A stretch of DNA of 47,104 nucleotides from Tepidimonas fonticaldi (GTDB taxonomy: Bacteria; Pseudomonadota; Gammaproteobacteria; Burkholderiales; Burkholderiaceae_C): the NCBI RefSeq assembly GCF_007556755.1, contig NZ_VJOO01000022.1:1-47104 (forward strand), given 5' to 3'. The translations under genes and the position numbers were made by a program. Positions 37,744-47,104 of the stretch are shown in pieces. The notes below the pieces were generated by a model, which did not search any database, was not told where the DNA came from, and saw only the letters and a list, made by a program, of their open reading frames with translations. Position 1 is the first letter of the stretch. Each line of letters starts with the position of its first letter.

Positions 37744-38428
37744 GGCGGGTGGGGTCTTCCGGCGGGGATGGGGGCAGCAACCGGCGCAGTGGCAGCGGGG
37801 CTTGCAGCCGCACGGGGTGCGCCAGCGGTGGGCCGCGTCGCTTGCGGATGTGCACCGTCAGGCCATCGGCATCGCCCGCGCCGATGTCCAGCCGGAGCGG
37901 TGCGGCCGAGGCGGGCAAGCCGTGCGCCCGGTCATGGCTGGCCAGCACCAGCGGGGCCGGCCATGCGCCGGGCCGGGTGCCGTCGCGCTGCGCGGTCGAG
38001 GCCGCCAGTTGCAGCCGGCGCACCAGCCCTGCCGTCGGCCGCAGCCAATGCACCCAGCACAGGCTGACGTCGGGGCAGCGCAGCGCCTGCTCGGCCGCCC
38101 ACAGGGCGTCGGCATCGCCCGTGGGCTGCAGGCGCAGCAGCCGCTCCGGGGCCACCCCCTGGGCGGCCCAGGCGTGGGCGTTGGGCTCCAGCGGCAGGCC
38201 GATCAGCACCAGCGGGCCCTGCTGGGCGGCCGTCTGCAGCGCCGGCAGCAGCAGCCGCCAGGGCAGGGTGTCGGCATCCAGCGCGCATTCGACCACGGCA
38301 CCCAGCGGCCATCCGCCGCCCGGCAGCACGGCGTCCAGCGCCGCCCACCCGGTCGTGTGGGTGGCCAGCGTGACCGGGGCCATCTGGTCGGCCCACCAGA
38401 CGTCGTGGCGCAGGGGGTTCGGTGCCAT
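37685..38428 (-). CDS. imuA: ImuA, RecA-like SOS mutagenesis protein
   Basis: This is a 247-residue protein of the ImuA/SulA-RecA-like family. The Walker-like region is replaced by VLPGGGWPLGAVVECALDAD. The HWLRPTAGLVRRLQLAAS segment and a C-terminal PLAHPVRLQAPLPL are typical. It is the first gene of imuA-imuB-dnaE2. ATG 38428 has no ribosome binding site; the LexA box ends only five bases upstream, so the transcript may be leaderless. Confidence 0.9.
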   Translation of the reverse strand: MAPNPLRHDVWWADQMAPVTLATHTTGWAALDAVLPGGGWPLGAVVECALDADTLPWRLLLPALQTAAQQGPLVLIGLPLEPNAHAWAAQGVAPERLLRLQPTGDADALWAAEQALRCPDVSLCWVHWLRPTAGLVRRLQLAASTAQRDGTRPGAWPAPLVLASHDRAHGLPASAAPLRLDIGAGDADGLTVHIRKRRGPPLAHPVRLQAPLPLRRLLPPSPPEDPTRHATECPVDRLPARLRLVHP

Positions 38429-38433
38429 ACCAA

Positions 38434-38453
38434 TACTGTACAAAAAAACAGTA
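38434..38453. promoter_or_regulatory. Perfect LexA (SOS) box of imuA-imuB-dnaE2
   Basis: TACTGTACAAAAAAACAGTA matches the LexA pattern CTGT-N8-ACAG with extended TA flanks. On the coding strand its inner part supplies a -10-like TACAGT (38440-38435), with TTGCTT 16 bases further upstream, so LexA would cover the promoter. Confidence 0.88.
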
Positions 38454-38697
38454 TCCAAGCAAACGCCGTGGGCTCGCGCGGGGGATGGCTGGCGAAGGGT
38501 GCCGAGGCGGTGCGAAGGCAAAAAGGGCGCCGGAGGTCGCCGGCAGCCGCCGAACGGTGCGGCAGCCCGCTTGGTGATGGCGGGCGCTCGCCCTACAATG
38601 CCCAGCGTGGCCGCTGGATCAGGCCGGTTGGTGTGCAACCGGGTTGGGCAGCCGGCGACGTATCGGCAAGTTTGCTGGGTTCGCGTAAAGGGATTGC

Positions 38698-39927
38698 ATG
38701 TCTGGATTTGAGTCGGCCTGGAGTCTGTTCATCGACTTCCTGGCCCAGGGGCTGACCGCAGCCTCGTGGTGGCAGATCGTTCTGTTTACCCTGGTGCTCA
38801 CGCACATCACCATCGTCAGCGTCACGCTGTTTTTGCACCGCCACCAGGCGCACCGCGCGCTGGACCTGCACCCGGCGGTGTCGCATTTCTTCCGTTTCTG
38901 GCTCTGGATGACCACCGGCATGGTCACCAAGGAGTGGGCGGCCATCCACCGCAAGCACCACGCCAAGTGCGAGCAGGAGGGCGATCCGCACAGCCCGCAG
39001 GTGTACGGCATCCGCAAGGTGTTCTGGGAGGGCGCCGAGCTCTACCGGGCCGAAGCCAAGAACCAGGAAACCCTGCGCCGCTACGGCCATGGCACGCCGG
39101 ACGACTGGATCGAGCGCCACCTGTACACCCGGCACTCGCGCCTGGGCGTCAGCCTGATGCTGATCATCGACGTCGCGCTGTTCGGCGCCGCGGGGCTGGC
39201 CGTGTGGGCGGTGCAGATGGTGTGGATTCCGTTCTGGGCGGCTGGCGTCATCAACGGCATCGGCCACTACTGGGGTTACCGCAATTTCGAGGCGCCGGAC
39301 GCCAGCACCAATGTCTCGCCCTGGGGCCTGATCATCGGCGGCGAAGAGCTGCACAACAACCACCACACCTTCCCCACCTCGGCCAAGTTCTCGGTCAAGC
39401 CGTACGAGTTCGACATTGGCTGGGTGTACATCCAGGCGCTGGCCAAGCTGGGGCTGGCCAAGCCCAAGAAGGTGCCGCCCAAGCTGGCGTTTGGTGACGC
39501 CAAGCCGGTGGCCGATGAGCAGACGCTGGAGGCCATCGTCGCCAACCGCTACGAGGTGATGGCCCGCTATGCGCGCCAGATGCGGGCGGCCATGCAGGCC
39601 GAATGGGACACCCTGCGGGCCAAGACGGGCGGCGACGAGTCGCTGTTGAAGCTGGCGCGTCGCTGGCTGCACCGCGACGATGACCAAGTGCCGGCCCCGG
39701 TGCGGGCCAAGCTGCAGCAGGTGCTCGGCGCCGCGCCCACCCTGGCCAAAATGCACGCCATGCGCGAGGAGCTGCGCCAACTGTGGTCCAACACCGCCCT
39801 GACGCGCGAGCAGATGGCCCGCGAGCTGCAGGCGTGGATTCATCGGGCCGAGCACAGCGGCATCCAGGCCCTGAGCGATTTTGCCCAGCGTTTGCGCGCG
39901 GCCCGTCTGGCGCCCGCAGCCGCCTGA
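38698..39927 (+). CDS. Acyl-CoA (fatty acid) desaturase
   Basis: This is a 409-residue integral membrane desaturase of the delta-9 type. Helices run near residues 20-45 and 145-190. Three histidine boxes bind two irons: HRHQAHR (near 47), HRKHH (near 84) and HNNHH (near 218). The extra C-terminal 140 residues form soluble helices seen in proteobacterial members. It would introduce a double bond into acyl chains using O2. AAAGGGA lies ahead of the ATG. It is followed by a shared terminator with the ribosomal protein genes. Confidence 0.92.
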   Translation: MSGFESAWSLFIDFLAQGLTAASWWQIVLFTLVLTHITIVSVTLFLHRHQAHRALDLHPAVSHFFRFWLWMTTGMVTKEWAAIHRKHHAKCEQEGDPHSPQVYGIRKVFWEGAELYRAEAKNQETLRRYGHGTPDDWIERHLYTRHSRLGVSLMLIIDVALFGAAGLAVWAVQMVWIPFWAAGVINGIGHYWGYRNFEAPDASTNVSPWGLIIGGEELHNNHHTFPTSAKFSVKPYEFDIGWVYIQALAKLGLAKPKKVPPKLAFGDAKPVADEQTLEAIVANRYEVMARYARQMRAAMQAEWDTLRAKTGGDESLLKLARRWLHRDDDQVPAPVRAKLQQVLGAAPTLAKMHAMREELRQLWSNTALTREQMARELQAWIHRAEHSGIQALSDFAQRLRAARLAPAAA

Positions 39928-39943
39928 ACCGGGGGCAGCCATA

Positions 39944-39974
39944 AAAAAACCGCCAGCGACGCTGGCGGTTTTTT
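39944..39974. terminator. Bidirectional rho-independent terminator
   Basis: An 8-bp GC stem (CCGCCAGC/GCTGGCGG) with a GAC loop is flanked by A-runs and T-runs. This can stop the desaturase transcript and the convergent rpmB-rpmG transcript. Confidence 0.92.
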
Positions 39975-40032
39975 GTTGCGGTGATCGGAAAATCGCTCGA
40001 AAGACAGCCGGCCGTGCGGGCCGGCTGGCCGG

Positions 40033-40203
40033 TCACTTGAGCTTGGTTTCCTTGTACTCGACGTGCTTGCGCGCCACCGGGTCGAACTTCATGAACGCCA
40101 GCTTGTCCGGCGTGGTCTTTTTGTTCTTGGTGGTGGTGTAGAAGTGGCCGGTCCCCGCGGTGGATTCCAGCTTGATCTTTTCGCGTCCGCCTTTGGCAGC
40201 CAT
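40033..40203 (-). CDS. rpmG: 50S ribosomal protein L33
   Basis: This is a 56-residue protein. It begins [20 protein letters not shown] and continues [10 protein letters not shown], then [22 protein letters not shown], the full L33 pattern. It has no zinc cysteines, so it is the zinc-free form. It lies 20 bases after rpmB and before the shared terminator, the usual rpmB-rpmG order. Confidence 0.97.
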   Translation of the reverse strand: MAAKGGREKIKLESTAGTGHFYTTTKNKKTTPDKLAFMKFDPVARKHVEYKETKLK

Positions 40204-40223
40204 GATGGACTCCTATGTGGTGA

Positions 40224-40457
40224 TCAGGCCTGACCGCGGGCACGCAGGTCGGCCAGGACGGCATCGATGCCGACTTTGTCGATCAGGCGCAGCGCCGCGC
40301 CAGAGACGCGCAGACGCACCCAGCGGTTTTCGCTCTCGACCCAGAAACGGCGGGTTTGCAGGTTCGGCAGAAACCGGCGCTTGGTTTTGTTGTTGGCGTG
40401 GGAGACGTTGTTCCCCACCATGGGCTTTTTGCCCGTGACTTCGCACACACGTGCCAT
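40224..40457 (-). CDS. rpmB: 50S ribosomal protein L28
   Basis: This is a 77-residue ribosomal protein: [20 protein letters not shown], then [14 protein letters not shown] and the C-terminal [17 protein letters not shown]. Complete and normal length. It is the first gene of rpmB-rpmG, about 190 bases downstream of a TATAAT box. Confidence 0.97.
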   Translation of the reverse strand: MARVCEVTGKKPMVGNNVSHANNKTKRRFLPNLQTRRFWVESENRWVRLRVSGAALRLIDKVGIDAVLADLRARGQA

Positions 40458-40645
40458 GTTGGTCACTCCAGTCAGAACAGCCCACCCGGTCGCCCCGGGT
40501 CGGCACCTCGTCCGCGTCCTGTGTTGTGCCGCCTGCCACACGTGGAGTGCCCCATCGGGATGGTCTGGACAATACACGGCGTGTGGACGGCTCCGGCTCG
40601 CGGACGGCCAATTTGCCGCGGCCGTCTGACCGCAGCAAACCCAAC

Positions 40646-40651
40646 ATTATA
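40646..40651 (-). promoter_or_regulatory. Likely -10 box (TATAAT) of rpmB-rpmG
   Basis: A perfect TATAAT reads on the minus strand, leaving a leader of roughly 180 bases before the rpmB start. No strong -35 is visible at the normal distance. The long leader could hold a control element. Confidence 0.45.
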
Positions 40652-40684
40652 CCGGGTTGCCGATGCTGGAGGTTGCGCCTCGGC

Positions 40685-44166
<3,482 letters not shown>

Positions 44167-44239
44167 GGCCGGTGTGCCGCCGCACGCCGGCCCCGGCGCA
44201 GGCACGGAACCCCGCCACCCCCATCCCTTTCCAAGCAAC

Positions 44240-44896
44240 ATGCAACGACGCTTCGCACTGCTCGCCTTGACGGGTTCCGCCCTCGGCTGGTTGCCCCTGT
44301 CCGCCCGGGCCCAAACCGAGGGCCTGCGCGAGCTGGAGACCTTTCTGTCCGGCGTGCAGCAGGGCCGCGCCGCATTCACCCAGACCGTGACCGCCCCCCT
44401 GCGCGACGGCGAGGCCGTGGCGCGCACGCGCACCAGCCGCGGCGAATTCGAGTTTTTGCGGCCGGACCGTTTTCGCTTTCGCTACACCCAGCCGTTCGAG
44501 CAAGTCATCGTGGCGGACGGACAGACGCTGTGGCTGTACGACCCGGACCTCCACCAGGTGACCGCGCGCCGGCAGGCCGATGTGCTGGCCAACACCCCGG
44601 CCGCGTTGCTGGCGGCCGCCCCCGATCTGCGTGCCGTGCGTCAGGCGTTCACCCTGTCGGCGGGCGAGTCGCGCGACGGGCTGCAATGGGTGGAAGCCGT
44701 GCCCAAGGCGCGCGACGGCCAGGTGCAGCGCATCCGCATCGGATTTCGCCAGGGCCAGCTGGAGGTGCTGGACATCCTGGACAGCTTCGGCCAGCGCTCT
44801 GTGATGCGGTTCGGCCCCCTGGACCGTTCGACCCAATTCACGGCGGCGAACTTTCGCTTCCAGCCACCCGCCGGCGCCGAGGTGCTGCGCCAGTGA
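44240..44896 (+). CDS. lolA: Outer-membrane lipoprotein carrier LolA
   Basis: This is a 218-residue periplasmic chaperone that carries lipoproteins from LolCDE to LolB. The signal peptide ends near ARA (residue 24). RGEFEFLRPDRFRFRYTQPF and VADGQTLWLYDPDLHQVT are the classic LolA core. It follows ftsK by 73 bases, the usual ftsK-lolA order in betaproteobacteria. Confidence 0.95.
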   Translation: MQRRFALLALTGSALGWLPLSARAQTEGLRELETFLSGVQQGRAAFTQTVTAPLRDGEAVARTRTSRGEFEFLRPDRFRFRYTQPFEQVIVADGQTLWLYDPDLHQVTARRQADVLANTPAALLAAAPDLRAVRQAFTLSAGESRDGLQWVEAVPKARDGQVQRIRIGFRQGQLEVLDILDSFGQRSVMRFGPLDRSTQFTAANFRFQPPAGAEVLRQ

Positions 44897-44915
44897 CGGC
44901 CGCGCCGGTCCGCAT

Positions 44916-44934
44916 GCCCGGGCGCTGCCCGGGC
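44916..44934. terminator. Hairpin between convergent lolA and lysE-type genes
   Basis: Two copies of GCCCGGGC separated by GCT can form an 8-bp stem. No T-run follows, so termination here would need Rho or is doubtful. Confidence 0.3.
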
Positions 44935-44944
44935 CGATGCCGCC

Positions 44945-45556
44945 TCAGCCCCGCAGGGGCAGCGCCGCGCCGATGGCCATGAAGACGCTGCCGCAGGCCT
45001 GATTGAAGTGCCGGCCCACGCGGCGCAGCCACGGCGTCAGGCGCGAGGCCGTGCTCGCAATCAGGGTTTCGGTGATCACCTCGATGACGGCAAAGGTGCC
45101 GGCCATGATCGCGAACTGCCCCCACAGGCTGCGATGCGGGTCGATGAACTGGGGCAGAAACGCGGCAAAAAACAGCAGCCCTTTGGGGTTGGTGACGGCC
45201 GACAGCAGCCCCTGGCGGAACATCGACAGCCCCGAGCGCCGCTGCTGGCTGGGGCGTATGTCCATGCCGATCGGGGGCGCCCGCCAGACCTGGATGCCCA
45301 GGTACACCAGATACAGACCGCCCACCCACTTCATGACAGTGAGCCAGACCAGCGACGTCTGCAGCAGCGCCCCGATGCCAAACATCGACAGCGCAATCAC
45401 CACGACGAAGCCCAGCGCCCCGCCAGCGATGGTGTAGAGCGTGCGCTGCCGCCCGTACAGCGCACCGTGGGTGAGGGCCAGCAGGCCATTGGGCCCGGGC
45501 GAGAGCGACAGCCCCAAGGCCGCCAGCGCGTACAGAAGCCAGGTGTCGAAAGCCAT
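44945..45556 (-). CDS. LysE/RhtB-family exporter
   Basis: This is a 203-residue membrane protein with six predicted helices. The N-terminal SLSPGPNGLLALTHGALYG (near residues 17-35) is the LysE/RhtB signature. SAVTNPKGLLFFAAFLPQFI (near 119-138) is the second conserved block. It probably exports amino acids or related small molecules; the substrate cannot be told from sequence. It sits between lolA and rarA, where related genomes normally have these two genes together. Confidence 0.9.
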   Translation of the reverse strand: MAFDTWLLYALAALGLSLSPGPNGLLALTHGALYGRQRTLYTIAGGALGFVVVIALSMFGIGALLQTSLVWLTVMKWVGGLYLVYLGIQVWRAPPIGMDIRPSQQRRSGLSMFRQGLLSAVTNPKGLLFFAAFLPQFIDPHRSLWGQFAIMAGTFAVIEVITETLIASTASRLTPWLRRVGRHFNQACGSVFMAIGAALPLRG

Positions 45557-45623
45557 GCGGCCATCGTGCCACCGCGTGGTAAGGACGGTCAAGCCGTGGA
45601 CGCGCCGCGGGGCGCACCTGGGC

Positions 45624-45629
45624 GACAAT
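45624..45629 (+). promoter_or_regulatory. Possible -10 box next to the rarA start
   Basis: GACAAT ends six bases before ATG 45636 with no ribosome binding site between. It matches the pattern seen in front of trxB and the response regulator gene. Confidence 0.3.
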
Positions 45630-45635
45630 CGCCGC

Positions 45636-46967
45636 ATGGCCCCGACACCCCCTGTTCCCCTGGCCGAACGGCTGCGCCCTCGCACGCTCGCGGAGGTGGT
45701 CGGCCAGGCGCATCTGCTCAGCCCCGGCATGCCGTTGCGGCTGGCGTTCGAAAGCGGCCGGCCGCACAGCTGCATCCTATGGGGCCCGCCGGGCGTGGGC
45801 AAGACGACGCTGGCGCGCCTGATGGCGCAGGCGTTCGACGCCCAGTTCATCGCCATCAGCGCGGTGCTGGGCGGCGTCAAGGACATCCGCGACGCGGTGG
45901 AGCGCGCCGAGGCCGCGCGCCACGGGCTGCATCCCCAGCCGACGCTCGTTTTCGTCGACGAGGTGCACCGCTTCAACAAGGCGCAGCAGGACGCCTTCCT
46001 GCCGCACGTGGAAAGCGGCCTGTTCACCTTCGTCGGCGCCACCACCGAGAATCCGAGCTTCGAGGTCAATGCCGCGCTGCTGTCGCGCGCCACGGTGTAT
46101 GTGCTGCAGCCGCTGGCGGAAGCCGACCTGCAGGCGCTGATCGACCGCGCGCAGGAGACCGGCGAAGTCCCGGCCCTGGCCCCCGCGGCGCGGCAGCGCC
46201 TGGTGGCCTATGCCGACGGCGACGCGCGCCGGCTGCTCAACACCTTGGAGACGCTCGCCGTTACCGCCCGCGCGCAGGGCCGCGCGGAGGTGGACGAAGC
46301 CTGGCTGCTGGCGACGCTGGGCGAGCGGCTGCGCCGCTACGACAAGGGCGGCGACCAGTTCTACGACACCATCAGCGCGCTGCACAAGAGCGTGCGCGGC
46401 AGCGACCCCGATGCGGCGCTGTACTGGTTCGTGCGCATGCTGGATGGTGGCGTGGACCCGCGCTACGTCGCGCGCCGGCTGGTGCGCATGGCCACCGAGG
46501 ACGTCGGGCTGGCCGACCCGCGCGCGCTGCGGCTGGCGCTGGACGCGGCCGAGACCTACGAGCGACTCGGCAGCCCGGAAGGCGAGCTGGCGCTGGCGCA
46601 GGCGGTGGTGTACCTGGCCGTGGCGCCGAAGAGCAACGCCGTCTATACCGCCTACAAGGCCGCGCGCACCTTCGTGGCGCGCGACGGCACACGCGCGGTG
46701 CCGTTGCACCTGCGCAATGCGCCCACGGCGCTGATGCGCCAGCTCGACCATGGCCGTGGCTACCGCTATGCGCACGACGAGCCGGACGCGTTCGCCGCGG
46801 GCGAGCGCTACTTCCCCGACGGCATGGCCGAGCCGCGCTTTTACGAGCCGGTGCCGCGCGGGCTGGAGCTGCGCATCGGCGAAAAGCTCGCCGAGCTGCG
46901 CCGGCGCAACGCGGAGGCGCGCGCGGCAGCAGCGGCGGGCGTGCCGCCGGTCGGCGGGTCGCATTAA
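45636..46967 (+). CDS. rarA: Replication-associated recombination protein RarA (MgsA)
   Basis: This is a 443-residue clamp-loader-like AAA+ ATPase that acts at stalled forks. It has LAERLRPRTLAEVVGQAHLL, Walker A GPPGVGKTTLARLM (near residues 50-63), Walker B FVDEVHRFNKAQQDAFL and sensor GATTENPSFEVN. The C-terminal tetramerisation domain starts near DQFYDTISALHKSVRGSDPD. Complete and normal length. The gene usually found next in related genomes (serS) is not present before the window ends in an IS. Confidence 0.95.
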   Translation: MAPTPPVPLAERLRPRTLAEVVGQAHLLSPGMPLRLAFESGRPHSCILWGPPGVGKTTLARLMAQAFDAQFIAISAVLGGVKDIRDAVERAEAARHGLHPQPTLVFVDEVHRFNKAQQDAFLPHVESGLFTFVGATTENPSFEVNAALLSRATVYVLQPLAEADLQALIDRAQETGEVPALAPAARQRLVAYADGDARRLLNTLETLAVTARAQGRAEVDEAWLLATLGERLRRYDKGGDQFYDTISALHKSVRGSDPDAALYWFVRMLDGGVDPRYVARRLVRMATEDVGLADPRALRLALDAAETYERLGSPEGELALAQAVVYLAVAPKSNAVYTAYKAARTFVARDGTRAVPLHLRNAPTALMRQLDHGRGYRYAHDEPDAFAAGERYFPDGMAEPRFYEPVPRGLELRIGEKLAELRRRNAEARAAAAAGVPPVGGSH

Positions 46968-46977
46968 ATCATCTAAT

Positions 46978-47104
46978 TGTCGTGTCCCGGATGATTGGTT
47001 AATTGGTTCACGCCGTGGTTTACTCTTGGCCCGAGAGGTCATGCTGGAGCTGAAACGATGCATCTGAGGCTGCACAAGAACGCCACCACGACACCCAGGA
47101 TCCG
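46978..47104 (+). mobile_element. 5' end of an IS481-family insertion sequence
   Basis: TGTCGTGTCCCGGATGATTG begins here and pairs with the terminus at 147, so this is the left end of the same or a very close element. It runs 127 bases to the window edge and contains the start of the transposase. It lies ten bases after the rarA stop. Confidence 0.78.
47058..47104 (+). CDS. IS481-family transposase, N-terminal fragment
   Basis: Fifteen residues (MHLRLHKNATTTPRI) start the transposase and run off the window. The HKNA-TTPxIR pattern is typical for the start of the helix-turn-helix of these enzymes. A GGAG lies eight bases before the ATG. The C-terminus of a likely equal protein is at the left edge (3-152). 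Confidence 0.7.
   Translation, partial: MHLRLHKNATTTPRI

Overview
The window looks like a chromosomal stretch of a GC-rich betaproteobacterium in the order Burkholderiales, most like Comamonadaceae or a nearby genus. The evidence is gene content and order: a benzoyl-CoA (box) cluster with its BoxR regulator, a molybdenum formate dehydrogenase cluster with DUF3305/DUF3306 genes, imuA-imuB-dnaE2, rpmB-rpmG, and trxB-ftsK-lolA-rarA. Genus cannot be fixed from the sequence alone. Both edges lie in an IS481-family insertion sequence: the 3' end of one copy at 1-147 and the 5' end of another at 46978-47104, in the same orientation. The window is therefore probably a whole contig that broke at IS copies.

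Layout. 1-911: IS end, a minor pilin gene (fimT-like) that is frameshifted at a nine-base homopolymer and cut by the IS, and a major-type pilin gene. 1054-8516: aerobic benzoate degradation through benzoyl-CoA (bcl, boxR, boxC, boxB, boxA), with TGCA-type repeats at both promoters. 8560-27093: formate dehydrogenase region. Accessory genes (DUF3305, DUF3306, polyferredoxin, TorD chaperone) come first. Then comes a block that is not expected inside such a cluster: a hypA remnant, a fused hoxF-hoxU, hoxY, hoxH, a hydrogenase protease, and a convergent sensor kinase/response regulator pair. The formate dehydrogenase proper follows (formate-region TAT protein, alpha, beta, lipoprotein, gamma, small secreted protein, fdhD).

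27090-33156: upp, a large FtsX-type permease, smr, radC, fkpB and ispH. 33170-38453: SOS mutagenesis cassette dnaE2-imuB-imuA under a perfect LexA box. 38698-40457: acyl-CoA desaturase facing rpmG-rpmB across a shared terminator. 40685-46967: trxB, ftsK, lolA, a LysE-type exporter and rarA.

The most unusual part is 12.5-20.6 kb. A group 3d-type [NiFe] hydrogenase sits inside a formate dehydrogenase cluster. Its hydrogenase module (HoxY, HoxH) looks intact, but its NAD-reducing module has lost the front half of HoxF, and HoxF is joined in frame to an N-terminally shortened HoxU. The adjacent NtrC-type regulator lacks the GAFTGA motif, and four GCGACA/TGTCGC boxes lie in front of it and the formate dehydrogenase operon. 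Several genes also have a TACAAT-like box 6-8 bases before the start codon and no ribosome binding site, which suggests leaderless transcripts.
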